The position numbers and the translations under genes are program-made. The notes under the pieces were generated by a model. It did no database searches and had not been told where the DNA came from. It saw only the letters and a list, made by a program, of their open reading frames with translations. This document shows, piece by piece, positions 36,315-45,696 of a stretch of 64,000 bases of DNA. The stretch is from the NCBI RefSeq assembly GCF_002277815.1, contig NZ_NKJI01000001.1, positions 179,501 to 243,500 on the forward strand. Direction: 5' to 3'. The stretch is from Pseudomonas sp. ERMR1:02. GTDB lineage: Bacteria; Pseudomonadota; Gammaproteobacteria; Pseudomonadales; Pseudomonadaceae. How positions within the stretch are numbered: the first letter of the stretch is position 1; each line of letters begins with the position of its first letter.

Positions 36315-37316
36315 ATGAAACTGAAGCGTTTGATGGCGGCAATGACTTTTGTCGCTGCTGGCGTTGCGACTGCCAACGCGGTTGCCGCTGTTGACCCGTC
36401 GATCCCGAGCTACACCAAGACCACTGGTGTGTCGGGCAACCTGTCCAGCGTCGGCTCCGATACCCTGGCCAACCTCATGACCCTGTGGGCTGAGAACTAC
36501 AAAAAAGAATACCCGAACGTAAACATCCAGATTCAGGCCGCCGGCTCCGCCACTGCGCCACCTGCGTTGACTGAAGGCACCTCCAACCTGGGCCCGATGA
36601 GCCGCAAGATGAAGGACACCGAACTGGCTGCCTTCGAGCAGAAGTACGGCTACAAGCCAACCGCTATCCCGGTTGCCGTGGACGCCCTGGCTGTATTCGT
36701 CCACAAGGACAACCCGATCCAGCACCTGACCATGGAACAGGTCGACGCGATTTTCTCGTCTACTCGTCTGTGCGGCGCTAAAACCGAAGTAAAAACCTGG
36801 GGTGACCTGGGCGTGACTGGCGACCTGGCCAACAAGCCGGTTCAACTGTTCGGTCGTAACTCGGTATCCGGCACCTATGGCTACTTTAAAGAAGAAGCCC
36901 TGTGCAAAGGCGACTACAAGCCAAACGTCAACGAACAACCAGGCTCGGCTTCGGTCGTGCAGTCGATCAGCTCTTCGCTGAACGGCATCGGTTACTCGGG
37001 CATCGGCTACAAAACCGCTAGCGTGAAAACCGTTGCTCTGTCGAAGAAAGGCAGCACCGAGTTCATCGAAGACACCGAAGAAAACGCCCTGAACGGCAAG
37101 TATCCGCTGTCGCGCTTCCTCTACGTTTACGTCAACAAGGCCCCGAACAAGCCTCTGGCCCCGCTGGAAGCCGAGTTCGTGAAACTGGTTCTGTCCAAAC
37201 AGGGCCAGGAAGTTGTAGTGAAAGACGGCTACATCCCACTGCCAGCCAAAGTTGCTGCAAAAGCACTGGCTGACCTGGGTCTGGCGGAAGGCGGCGCTGA
37301 AGTCGCAAAAAAGTAA
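36315..37316 (+). CDS. pstS: Phosphate-binding protein PstS
   Basis: 333 residues with signal peptide ([20 protein letters not shown]). Periplasmic phosphate receptor of the PstSCAB importer. Phosphate-binding loop candidates: [28 protein letters not shown] and [12 protein letters not shown], matching the serine/arginine/threonine pattern of the family. Followed by a REPIN, then pstC with its own Pho box. The spacing means pstS can be made more abundantly than the permease, as receptor-type genes usually are. Confidence 0.95.
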   Translation: MKLKRLMAAMTFVAAGVATANAVAAVDPSIPSYTKTTGVSGNLSSVGSDTLANLMTLWAENYKKEYPNVNIQIQAAGSATAPPALTEGTSNLGPMSRKMKDTELAAFEQKYGYKPTAIPVAVDALAVFVHKDNPIQHLTMEQVDAIFSSTRLCGAKTEVKTWGDLGVTGDLANKPVQLFGRNSVSGTYGYFKEEALCKGDYKPNVNEQPGSASVVQSISSSLNGIGYSGIGYKTASVKTVALSKKGSTEFIEDTEENALNGKYPLSRFLYVYVNKAPNKPLAPLEAEFVKLVLSKQGQEVVVKDGYIPLPAKVAAKALADLGLAEGGAEVAKK

Positions 37317-37320
37317 CACC

Positions 37321-37405
37321 GTAGGAGCAGAGCTTGCTCGCGAAGGGGGCGCCGCGGTCCCTTGAGACTGCGGCGTACCCTTCGCGGGCAAGCCTCGCTC
37401 CTACA
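37321..37405. repeat. Hybrid REPIN between pstS and pstC
   Basis: The left arm (GTAGGAGCAGAGCTTGCTCG) mixes features of the GGGAGCGGG family while the right arm (CGGGCAAGCCTCGCTCCTAC) belongs to the TAGGAGCGAGG family, so the two ends are not the same family. Confidence 0.85.
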
Positions 37406-37496
37406 AGGCCAAGGATTGCCGCACGGGCAATTCGGTCCCCCCAATTTTTAATCCGCTGCCAGTACCCGCCGGCGGCGGATTTGTTGCGTCACTGCA

Positions 37497-37514
37497 CTGT
37501 CATCTTTCTGTCAT
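37497..37514 (+). promoter_or_regulatory. Pho box upstream of pstC
   Basis: CTGTCATCTTTCTGTCAT is a textbook pair of CTGTCAT half-sites 11 bp apart, 23 bases before the pstC start, so pstCAB-phoU can be switched on by PhoB from its own promoter. Confidence 0.85.
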
Positions 37515-37536
37515 ACAGGATCGCTAGGGTGTGCGA

Positions 37537-39819
37537 ATGAATGATCTGGCCAATTCCAACATGACTACTAATCCCCCCAAGCGGATTGATTTCAATACGC
37601 CTGAGCTACAACGCAAGCGCCGCATTCGCGCGCTCAAAGATCGCCTGACTCGCTGGTACGTCCTGGTGGGCGGCCTTGCCGTACTGGGCGCGATCACACT
37701 GATCTTCTTCTTCCTTGCCTACGTCGTCGCGCCCCTGTTCCAGGGTGCCAGCCTGACTGCCAAGGACGCCATCACGCCCGCCTGGATGCAAGACGCCGGC
37801 AAGCCGTTGATGATCTCCCTGGAAGAACAGAACCAAGTGGCAATGCGGGTTTCCGACAAAGGCCAGGCGCTATTCTTCGACATCGACAGTGGCGCAGAAC
37901 TCAAGCGCGTCGATCTGCCGGTTCCGGCCGGCACTACCGTAACGTCCATCGGCGAAGACCAGCCAGGTCATCCGCTGGTGGCGGTGGGTCTGTCCAACGG
38001 TCAGGCTCTGGTGTTCCGTCATACCTATAAAGTCAGCTACCCGGACGGCAAGAAAACCATCTCGCCAGCCATCGAATACCCATACGGCGAAACTCCGATC
38101 GTATTGAACGAAGCGGGCGGTGCGCTGGAGCATGTCAGCCTTAACGCTACCGATTCGACCCTGATGCTGGTCGGTGCCACCGGTTCACAACTCAATGTTC
38201 TGTCGCTGACCAGCGAAGAAAACATGATGACCGGCGAAATCACCAACGAGCAGAAACGCATCGATCTGCCGCAAATGACCGAGCCGGTGAAGAACATCTT
38301 CGTCGACCCGCGTCAGCAGTGGCTGTACGTGGTCAACGGGCGTGCCCAGGCCGACGTGTTCAGCCTGCGCGACAAGAGCCTCAACGGTCGCTACAAACTG
38401 CTGGAAGACGGTGAAGCCCAAGTCACCGCAAGCACCCAGCTTGTGGGCGGTATCTCGCTGATCGTCGGCGACTCCAAAGGTGGCCTGGCCCAGTGGTTCA
38501 TGGCTCGCGACCCCGATGGCGAACAGCGCCTGAAGCAAATTCGTACCTTCCAGATGGGCACCGCGCCAATCGTGGAAATCACCGCCGAAGAGCGCCGCAA
38601 GGGCTTCCTCGCCCTTGATGCTTCCGGCAAGCTTGGCGTGTTCCACAGTACCGCTCACCGCACCTTGCTTGTGGATCAGGTGGTCGAAGGCCAGGGCCTG
38701 TTCGGCCTATCGCCACGGGCCAACCGCGTGATCGTGGAGCAGGGTGGCAAGCTGCAACCGTTGCTGCTGGACAACCCGCACCCGGAAGTCTCGTGGAGCG
38801 CGTTGTGGAGCAAGGTCTGGTACGAGAACTACGACGAGCCTAAATACGTCTGGCAATCGACCGCCGCCAACACCGACTTCGAACCGAAACTGAGCCTGTC
38901 GCCGCTGACCTTTGGCACCCTGAAAGCTGCGTTCTACGCCATGCTTCTGGCTGCCCCTCTGGCCGTCGCCGCCGCAATCTACACCGCGTACTTCATGGCT
39001 CCGGGCATGCGCCGCAAGGTCAAACCGGTTATCGAGCTGATGGAAGCGATGCCGACGGTGATCCTCGGTTTCTTCGCCGGTCTGTTCCTCGCACCGTATG
39101 TGGAAGGGCACCTGCCGGGCATCTTCAGCCTGCTGATGCTGCTGCCGATCGGCATCCTGGTCGCCGGTTTCACCTTCAGCCGCCTGCCTGAGTCGCTGCG
39201 CCTGAAAGTGCCGGACGGCTGGGAAAGCGCGATCCTGATCCCGGTGATCATTTTCGTCGGCTGGCTCTCGCTGTACATGAGCCCGTTCATGGAGAACTGG
39301 TTCTTCGGCGGCGACATGCGCATGTGGATCTCTCACGACCTGGGCATCACCTACGACCAGCGCAACGCACTGGTGGTTGGTCTGGCCATGGGCTTCGCGG
39401 TGATCCCGAACATCTACTCGATCGCCGAAGACGCTGTGTTCAGCGTGCCACGTGGCCTGACCCTCGGTTCCCTGGCCCTTGGTGCCACGCCGTGGCAGAC
39501 CATGACCCGCGTGGTGATCCTCACCGCCAGCCCGGGCATCTTCTCGGCGCTGATGATCGGCATGGGACGTGCGGTCGGTGAAACCATGATCGTACTGATG
39601 GCCACCGGCAACACTCCGGTCATGGAAATGAACCTGTTCGAAGGCCTGCGCACCCTGGCCGCCAACGTCGCGGTGGAAATGCCCGAATCGGAAGTCGGCG
39701 GCAGCCACTACCGCGTGCTGTTCCTCTCGGCGTTGGTGTTGCTGCTCTTCACCTTCGTCATGAACACCCTCGCAGAACTGATTCGTCAGCGTCTGCGCAA
39801 GAAATACTCGTCGCTTTAA
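37537..39819 (+). CDS. pstC: Phosphate ABC transporter permease PstC (large form)
   Basis: 760 residues from the ATG at 37537, much longer than the roughly 320-residue E. coli PstC. One N-terminal membrane helix (residues 38-65) is followed by a soluble region of about 370 residues with repeated beta-strand units (residues 70-440), then six membrane helices of the permease core with PRGLTLGSLALGATPWQTMTR as the binding-protein-dependent transport loop. The enlarged form is usual in Pseudomonas. It follows a Pho box and precedes pstA by 15 bases. Confidence 0.92.
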   Translation: MNDLANSNMTTNPPKRIDFNTPELQRKRRIRALKDRLTRWYVLVGGLAVLGAITLIFFFLAYVVAPLFQGASLTAKDAITPAWMQDAGKPLMISLEEQNQVAMRVSDKGQALFFDIDSGAELKRVDLPVPAGTTVTSIGEDQPGHPLVAVGLSNGQALVFRHTYKVSYPDGKKTISPAIEYPYGETPIVLNEAGGALEHVSLNATDSTLMLVGATGSQLNVLSLTSEENMMTGEITNEQKRIDLPQMTEPVKNIFVDPRQQWLYVVNGRAQADVFSLRDKSLNGRYKLLEDGEAQVTASTQLVGGISLIVGDSKGGLAQWFMARDPDGEQRLKQIRTFQMGTAPIVEITAEERRKGFLALDASGKLGVFHSTAHRTLLVDQVVEGQGLFGLSPRANRVIVEQGGKLQPLLLDNPHPEVSWSALWSKVWYENYDEPKYVWQSTAANTDFEPKLSLSPLTFGTLKAAFYAMLLAAPLAVAAAIYTAYFMAPGMRRKVKPVIELMEAMPTVILGFFAGLFLAPYVEGHLPGIFSLLMLLPIGILVAGFTFSRLPESLRLKVPDGWESAILIPVIIFVGWLSLYMSPFMENWFFGGDMRMWISHDLGITYDQRNALVVGLAMGFAVIPNIYSIAEDAVFSVPRGLTLGSLALGATPWQTMTRVVILTASPGIFSALMIGMGRAVGETMIVLMATGNTPVMEMNLFEGLRTLAANVAVEMPESEVGGSHYRVLFLSALVLLLFTFVMNTLAELIRQRLRKKYSSL

Positions 39820-39834
39820 GAAAGGTAGAAGTCT

Positions 39835-41505
39835 GTGAAACAGAACTCCCTGAATGGATGGTTCAAGAGCGGCGCCCCTGGCGTCTGGATCAGCGGTGGC
39901 GCGGTGTCCATCGCGGTCATCATGACCATTGGCCTGCTGGCGGTGATTGCCGTGCGCGGTCTGGGTCACTTCTGGCCGGCGGACCTGGTGCATGCCAGCT
40001 ACGACGTGCCGGGCCAGGCCAATCACCTGGTCGTTGGCGAAGTGGTACAGAAGGAAGAAGTACCGCGCGCGCGTCTGAAAAGCGCGGGCTTGCCGGTGCC
40101 GGACGAAGGTCCGGAGTTCATGACCCGCGAGCTGATCAAAGTCGGCAACCGTGACCTGAACGGCAACGACTTCACCTGGATCGTTGGCGAGTGGCTGACT
40201 AACCAGAAGACCCCGGTCGAATTGATGGCGCTGGAGCGCCGCGAGTGGGGCAACTTCTACGGCTATCTGGTCAACGTCAAACAGGATGGCAAGGTCATCG
40301 CCGAAGGCGAGGCGGCATGGCCCGAGCTGCAAGCGCGGATCAACCGCGTAAATCAGCTGGCCGCGCAACTGAAGTCCCTGGAAAAGTCCGACATCGGCGC
40401 GATCAACTCCGGTCTCGAACGTATCCGTCTGCATGGCCGCAAACTGGAACTTGAAGGCAAGCTCGACCCCGCCGCCCAAGCTGACATGGAATCGGAGCGT
40501 GCCGAACTCAACGCTCGTTATCAGGACGTTGAAGCGCGTCTGAGCGACCTGCATGCGCAGTTCAACCGCGACAGCCTCACCGCTCGTGATGCCAACGGCA
40601 AAGAAGTAGAAATCGGCCTCGGCAAAGTGGTTCACGCCTATCAGCCGAACGCCATGGGCACGATGACCAAGCTGGGGTTCTATTTCAGCAAGATCTGGGA
40701 GTTCCTGAGCGACGATCCGCGTGAAGCGAACACCGAAGGCGGGATTTTTCCGGCGATTTTCGGCACCGTGATGATGACCCTGATCATGGCGATGATCGTT
40801 ACCCCGTTCGGCGTGCTGGCGGCGGTGTACCTGCGTGAATACGCCAAGCAGAACGCCCTGACCCGGATTATCCGGATCGCGGTGAACAACCTCGCCGGCG
40901 TTCCGGCGATCGTCTACGGCGTGTTCGGTCTGGGCTTCTTCGTTTACGTACTCGGTGGTTCGGTTGACCGCTTGTTCTTCCCGGAAGCGCTGCCGGCTCC
41001 GACCTTCGGTACGCCGGGTCTGCTCTGGGCTTCGCTGACCCTGGCGCTGCTGGCGGTGCCGGTGGTGATCGTGGCCACCGAAGAAGGTCTGGCACGTATT
41101 CCGCGCACCGTGCGTGAAGGCTCGCTGGCCCTCGGCGCAACCAAGGCCGAGACCCTGTGGAAGATCGTAATTCCAATGGCCAGCCCGGCGATGATGACCG
41201 GCATGATCCTCGCCGTGGCACGCGCCGCCGGTGAAGTGGCGCCGCTGATGCTGGTGGGTGTGGTGAAACTGGCGCCGTCGCTGCCAGTGGACGGCAACTA
41301 CCCGTACCTGCACCTTGACCAAAAGATCATGCACCTGGGCTTCCACATTTATGACGTTGGCTTCCAAAGCCCGAACGTCGAAGCCGCTCGGCCACTGGTA
41401 TACGCCACGGCACTGCTGCTGGTGCTGGTGATCGCGACATTGAACCTGTCGGCCGTTTATATCCGTAACCACCTGCGCGAGAAGTACAAAGCGCTGGATA
41501 GCTAA
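39835..41505 (+). CDS. pstA: Phosphate ABC transporter permease PstA (large form)
   Basis: 556 residues from a GTG start preceded by AAAGG; E. coli PstA is 296. One N-terminal helix, a charged coiled-coil-like region (residues 150-250: VNQLAAQLKSLEKSDIGAIN onward), and six C-terminal helices with the EEGLARIPRTVREGSLALGA permease motif. Partner of PstC. A REPIN separates it from pstB. Confidence 0.92.
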   Translation: MKQNSLNGWFKSGAPGVWISGGAVSIAVIMTIGLLAVIAVRGLGHFWPADLVHASYDVPGQANHLVVGEVVQKEEVPRARLKSAGLPVPDEGPEFMTRELIKVGNRDLNGNDFTWIVGEWLTNQKTPVELMALERREWGNFYGYLVNVKQDGKVIAEGEAAWPELQARINRVNQLAAQLKSLEKSDIGAINSGLERIRLHGRKLELEGKLDPAAQADMESERAELNARYQDVEARLSDLHAQFNRDSLTARDANGKEVEIGLGKVVHAYQPNAMGTMTKLGFYFSKIWEFLSDDPREANTEGGIFPAIFGTVMMTLIMAMIVTPFGVLAAVYLREYAKQNALTRIIRIAVNNLAGVPAIVYGVFGLGFFVYVLGGSVDRLFFPEALPAPTFGTPGLLWASLTLALLAVPVVIVATEEGLARIPRTVREGSLALGATKAETLWKIVIPMASPAMMTGMILAVARAAGEVAPLMLVGVVKLAPSLPVDGNYPYLHLDQKIMHLGFHIYDVGFQSPNVEAARPLVYATALLLVLVIATLNLSAVYIRNHLREKYKALDS

Positions 41506-41519
41506 TTGTCGCCGCTCCC

Positions 41520-41588
41520 TGTAGGAGCCAGGCTTGCCGGCGAAGGCGTCTTTGAAATCGCCTTCGCCGGCAAGCCTTGGCTCCTACA
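41520..41588. repeat. REPIN between pstA and pstB
   Basis: Facing arms of TAGGAGCCAGGCTTGCCGGC, with mismatch CTTGG in the right arm, within the 161-bp pstA-pstB gap. Confidence 0.85.
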
Positions 41589-41666
41589 GGGAGTGGCAAT
41601 ACCGCTGGCCCATTTTTTTGAGGCCGCGGTCAATCGAACCGAATTTGTTAGCACAGGGAGCCTCCC

Positions 41667-42500
41667 ATGCAGCACGAAGCACATACCCACGGCATCAACA
41701 TGTCGGCCCTGGGTCGCGACAAACAGAGCCTGAACCTCGAGCAGGAAACCGTGGCCATCGAAGTGCCGGGCCTGAGCCTGTTCTACGGCGAGAAACAAGC
41801 GCTGTACGACGTCAGCCTGAACATTCCGAAACAGCGCGTGACCGCCTTCATCGGCCCCTCCGGCTGCGGCAAATCCACGTTGCTGCGTACCTTCAATCGC
41901 ATGAACGACCTGGTGGATGGCTGCCGCGTAGAAGGTGCGATCAACCTGTACGGCAACAACATCTACCGCAAGGGCGAAGACGTGGCCGAGCTGCGTCGTC
42001 GCGTCGGCATGGTGTTCCAGAAGCCGAACCCGTTCCCGAAAACCATCTACGAGAACGTGGTCTACGGCCTGCGCATCCAGGGCATCAACAAAAAGCGTGT
42101 GCTCGACGAAGCCGTTGAGTGGGCATTGAAAGGCGCGGCGCTGTGGGACGAAGTCAAAGACCGCCTGCACGAGTCGGCGCTGGGCCTGTCCGGTGGTCAA
42201 CAGCAACGTCTGGTGATTGCCCGCACCATCGCCGTGGAGCCGGAAGTGTTGCTGCTCGACGAGCCGTGCTCGGCACTCGACCCGATCTCGACGCTGAAAG
42301 TCGAAGAGCTGATCTACGAACTGAAATCAAAGTTCACCATCGTCATAGTGACCCACAACATGCAACAGGCCGCGCGGGTGTCCGACTACACGGCGTTCAT
42401 GTACATGGGCAAACTGGTGGAGTTCGGCGACACCGACACCCTGTTCACCAATCCAGCGAAGAAGCAGACCGAAGACTACATCACCGGTCGTTATGGCTAG
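41667..42500 (+). CDS. pstB: Phosphate ABC transporter ATPase PstB
   Basis: 277 residues. Walker [13 protein letters not shown] signature [16 protein letters not shown], Walker [14 protein letters not shown] and switch His in [13 protein letters not shown]. Powers phosphate uptake by PstSCA. The N-terminus carries a short extension ([18 protein letters not shown]) before the ABC fold. The start ATG follows GGGAG. Confidence 0.96.
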   Translation: MQHEAHTHGINMSALGRDKQSLNLEQETVAIEVPGLSLFYGEKQALYDVSLNIPKQRVTAFIGPSGCGKSTLLRTFNRMNDLVDGCRVEGAINLYGNNIYRKGEDVAELRRRVGMVFQKPNPFPKTIYENVVYGLRIQGINKKRVLDEAVEWALKGAALWDEVKDRLHESALGLSGGQQQRLVIARTIAVEPEVLLLDEPCSALDPISTLKVEELIYELKSKFTIVIVTHNMQQAARVSDYTAFMYMGKLVEFGDTDTLFTNPAKKQTEDYITGRYG

Positions 42501-42507
42501 TTGAGGC

Positions 42508-42597
42508 AGCTACAAGCCGCAAGCTTCAAGCGGCAAGTTAGAAGCTATGCGGTTTCGAGTTCACCACAACACAGCTGGCAGCTTGTAGCTTGCAGCT
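42508..42597. repeat. Inverted repeat between pstB and phoU
   Basis: AGCTACAAGC (42508-42517) and GCTTGTAGCT (42581-42590) are inverted copies; internal AAGCTTCAAG and AAGCGGCAAG units give further self-complementarity. It is unrelated to the REPINs but of a type common between Pseudomonas genes. Confidence 0.7.
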
Positions 42598-42628
42598 CTT
42601 GGTTAAACGCTTTTGCGGAGCGAACACA

Positions 42629-43390
42629 ATGATTTCTAAGGAAGGCCTCACACACCACATCTCCCAGCAGTTCAACGCTGAGCTTGAGGAAGTGCGCAGC
42701 CACCTCCTGGCAATGGGCGGGCTGGTCGAGAAGCAGGTCAACGACGCGGTGACCGCGCTGATCGAGGCCGACTCCGGCCTGGCCCAGCAGGTGCGCGAGA
42801 TCGACGACCAGATCAATCAGATGGAACGCAACATCGACGAAGAATGCCTGCGCATTCTGGCCCGTCGTCAGCCGGCAGCGTCCGACTTGCGCCTTATCAT
42901 CAGCATCTCCAAATCGGTGATCGACCTGGAGCGCATCGGTGACGAAGCGACCAAGATCGCCCGTCGCGCCATCCAGTTGTGCGAAGAAGGTGAAGCACCA
43001 CGCGGTTACGTAGAGGTTCGCCACATCGGCGACCAGGTACGCAACATGGTGCGCGATGCCCTGGACGCTTTTGCCCGTTTCGACGCCGACCTGGCGTTAT
43101 CGGTGGCGCAGTACGACAAGATCATCGACCGCGAATACAAGACCGCCCTGCGTGAGCTGGCGACCTACATGATGGAAGACCCACGCTCTATCTCGCGGGT
43201 CTTGAGCATTATCTGGGTGCTGCGTTCACTGGAGCGCATCGGCGACCACGCTCGTAATATCTCGGAATTGGTGATTTACCTGGTGCGCGGCACTGACGTG
43301 CGTCACCTGGGCCTCAAGCGCATGAAGGAAGAAGTTGAAGGAACAAGCGGCGAAAGCGCTAATGTTCCGGGCAAAGCTGACGATAAGTAA
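42629..43390 (+). CDS. phoU: Phosphate signalling protein PhoU
   Basis: 253 residues from MISKEGLTHHISQQFN after GGAG. Two tandem PhoU helical repeats: the first around residues 15-110 with DQINQMERNIDEECLRILAR, the second around 125-215. It links the Pst importer to PhoR so that the kinase is silenced when phosphate is plentiful. Last gene of the pst operon; a strong terminator follows. Confidence 0.95.
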   Translation: MISKEGLTHHISQQFNAELEEVRSHLLAMGGLVEKQVNDAVTALIEADSGLAQQVREIDDQINQMERNIDEECLRILARRQPAASDLRLIISISKSVIDLERIGDEATKIARRAIQLCEEGEAPRGYVEVRHIGDQVRNMVRDALDAFARFDADLALSVAQYDKIIDREYKTALRELATYMMEDPRSISRVLSIIWVLRSLERIGDHARNISELVIYLVRGTDVRHLGLKRMKEEVEGTSGESANVPGKADDK

Positions 43391-43405
43391 GGTTGCCCCA
43401 GGACG

Positions 43406-43432
43406 CGCCCGGCCCTTTGGCCGGGCGTTTTT
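43406..43432 (+). terminator. Rho-independent terminator after phoU
   Basis: 9-bp stem CGCCCGGCC/GGCCGGGCG, 4-base loop and T5 tail, 16 bases after the phoU stop. Confidence 0.9.
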
Positions 43433-43557
43433 GTTGGCGGCTTACGAATTCGAATAGCAGCACCCGCGAACGAAAAGTCCCGGCGTGACTGAAGGTTTTT
43501 GGCAAAGTGCCATCAGCAAAGCGGTATGCTTGCCGGGATTTTTTAAAGGGGTTATGG

Positions 43558-44475
43558 ATGAGTAAGGTCAATGTGTTGGTCGTGGACGATGCCTCGTTCA
43601 TTCGTGACCTGGTAAAAAAATGCCTGCGTAACTATTTTCCGGGCATGCAGATCGAAGACGCGGTCAATGGCAAAAAGGCTCAGGCCATACTGGCGCGGGA
43701 ACCGTTCGACCTGGTCCTGTGTGATTGGGAAATGCCGGAAATGTCCGGTCTGGAGCTGCTGACCTGGTGCCGCGAGCAGGACAATCTCAAAGGCATGCCG
43801 TTCGTCATGGTGACCAGTCGCGGCGACAAAGAGAACGTCGTCCAGGCGATCCAGGCTGGGGTATCCGGCTATGTCAGCAAGCCGTTCACCAACGAGCAGT
43901 TGATCACCAAGGTCAAGCAGGCGTTGCACAAAGTCGGCAAGCTCGACGCCGTAATGAACACGGCCAATACCAAAACCAGCTCGGCGTTCGGCAATGATTC
44001 CCTGAATGCATTGACTGGTGGCAAGGCTGTCGTGGTGGCACCGACAGCCCCTGCACCTGCTGCAGCAACTGCCCCATCCCGTGGGTTGCTGAACAGCCCG
44101 CCGGTCAAGGCACCGGTTGCCGCTGCTGCAGCCGGGGGCGGACGTGGCCAGGGTCAACTGCGCCTGCCAAACGGCATCCAGCAATGCGTGATCAAGGCCC
44201 TTAGCCTCAAGGAAGCGCTGCTGGTGGTCAAACGCGCGGATACCCTGCCGCAAGTGCTAGACAGCGCTGTGCTCGACCTGGAGCAGGGTGATAACGCCGA
44301 AACCGCCCGCCTGAACGGTTACCTGCACGCCATCGTCGCCCACGAACCGAAACCCGATAGCGAATGGCTGCAACTGACCTTCCGCTTCGTCGATCAGGAC
44401 GCGCAGAAGCTCGATTACATCTCCCGCTTGATTGCACGCGGCACGGCGCAGAAGCATTTCGTACCTGGCGCCTAA
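43558..44475 (+). CDS. Response regulator with PilZ-like C-terminal domain
   Basis: 305 residues. N-terminal receiver with the DD acid pair, phosphorylation Asp in LVLCDWEMPEMSG, switch Thr/Ser in VMVTSRGD and Lys in YVSKPFT. A low-complexity Ala/Pro linker (VVVAPTAPAPAAATAPS, residues 160-205) leads to a C-terminal domain beginning LRLPNGIQQCVIKALSL that resembles PilZ. It is close to the PA5364 type. The cognate kinase is not in the window. ATG at 43558 follows AAGGGG. Confidence 0.82.
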   Translation: MSKVNVLVVDDASFIRDLVKKCLRNYFPGMQIEDAVNGKKAQAILAREPFDLVLCDWEMPEMSGLELLTWCREQDNLKGMPFVMVTSRGDKENVVQAIQAGVSGYVSKPFTNEQLITKVKQALHKVGKLDAVMNTANTKTSSAFGNDSLNALTGGKAVVVAPTAPAPAAATAPSRGLLNSPPVKAPVAAAAAGGGRGQGQLRLPNGIQQCVIKALSLKEALLVVKRADTLPQVLDSAVLDLEQGDNAETARLNGYLHAIVAHEPKPDSEWLQLTFRFVDQDAQKLDYISRLIARGTAQKHFVPGA

Positions 44476-44497
44476 TCTTCGTCGCCTATTTGTCCGT

Positions 44498-44593
44498 CTT
44501 CGCGAGCAAGCCCGCTCCCACATTTGATCTCCAGTGGACACAAATTTTGTGACCAGCTGGGGATCAAATGTGGGAGCGGGCTTGCTCGCGAAG
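44498..44593. repeat. Long REPIN (GGGAGCGGGCTTGCTCGC family)
   Basis: Arms extend for 32 bases (44498-44529 and 44562-44593), including the flanks CATTTGATC/GATCAAATG. Confidence 0.9.
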
Positions 44594-44713
44594 GGGCCAT
44601 TAAATTCACCACACATCACCCTGATCACCCCATCTTGAAACATCTGCCGACTACCCGGGTCCATTGCAGCTGCTAGGCTTATTCCCAGGCCTTACTCGAC
44701 AGAACCCCTGCCC

Positions 44714-45606
44714 ATGCTCGCGCGCCTGCTGTTTCTCTGTGGTCTTTTCATGGCCTCCACCTCGGCTATGGCCATGACCATCTACAAGTCCACCGACGCC
44801 AATGGCGTGGTCTCCTACAGCGACCGCCCCAGCAAAGGCTCCAAGGTGTTCACTTTCCAGGATCGAATGGTCGAGCACCTTGAGCGTCAGGTTTACTTCG
44901 TCATCATGAAGAAGGACGGCGTGGACAGCGTGTATGTGCGCAATGACCTGTATGCGCCGGTAGAGATCGAATTAAGTTTCACCGGGGTGAAGAATGCCGA
45001 CGGAGTGCCGAGTCGGCCAATACGGCGAGTCATGCCGCTGCGCAGCAGCATTCGTCTGGCGCAGCTGACATCGAAGCAGGCTGGAAGGCCACTCGCTTAT
45101 ATCCCGAAGCTGAAATATTCCTGGGTGACCCGTCAGGGGCCTCCATGGCCTATCAATACCCGTTTCCCTGGCGTGGCGGGCCCTTCCACCTGAGTCAGGG
45201 TGCCAATGGCCAATACAGCCACTACGGACCGAAGAACCGTTACGCCATGGACATCGCCATGCCCGAAGGCACGCCGATCATCGCCGCCCGCGGCGGGGTC
45301 GTGGTGAAAACCGAAAACCACCAGACCGGACGCGGTACCGACCCCTCGGGCAACTTCGTGCGTGTGCTGCACGATGACGGAACCATGGGCGTGTACCTGC
45401 ACCTGAAGAAAGGCTCGGTCTGCGTTCATGAGGGGCAACGGGTTGCGGTGGGCAGTGCGCTGGCGTTGTCGGGCAATACCGGTAACAGCAGCGGGCCGCA
45501 TCTGCACTTCGTGGTGCAGCGCAATACCGGGATGGGGTTGGTGTCGATACCGTACCGTTTCAATCAACCGGTAGGCGCATTGCCCAACTTTGCGTTGGGC
45601 ATGTAG
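44714..45606 (+). CDS. M23 peptidase with DUF4124 N-terminus (apparent frameshift)
   Basis: 297 residues after repair. Signal peptide (LLFLCGLFMASTSAMAM), a DUF4124-like opening (YKSTDANGVVSYSDRPSKG), then an M23 peptidoglycan endopeptidase domain with zinc motifs HYGPKNRYAMDIAMPEGT and SSGPHLHFVV. It would cut cross-links in the cell wall. The frame breaks at TT 45118-45119; one T more gives KYFLGDPSGASMAYQ. The stop TAG lies in the first bases of the next REPIN (ATGTAGGAGC). Confidence 0.84.
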
Positions 45607-45690
45607 GAGCCGGCTTGCTGGCGATGAACGATTACGCGGTATCACAGAGGCTCCGCGGTGCGCCCATCGCCAGCAAGCCGGCTCCTACAA
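45602..45690. repeat. REPIN (TAGGAGCCGGCTTGCTGGCG family)
   Basis: Facing arms at 45602-45624 and about 45666-45690 between the M23 peptidase and the convergent CNNM gene; the left arm begins at the peptidase stop codon. Confidence 0.88.
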
Positions 45691-45696
45691 AGGTAT

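Noticed and set aside
38707..41472. A 921-codon open frame on the minus strand across pstC and pstA
   Set aside because: Antisense shadow of two certain genes caused by GC-rich third positions; His/Gln/Arg-rich low-complexity translation and no ribosome site.
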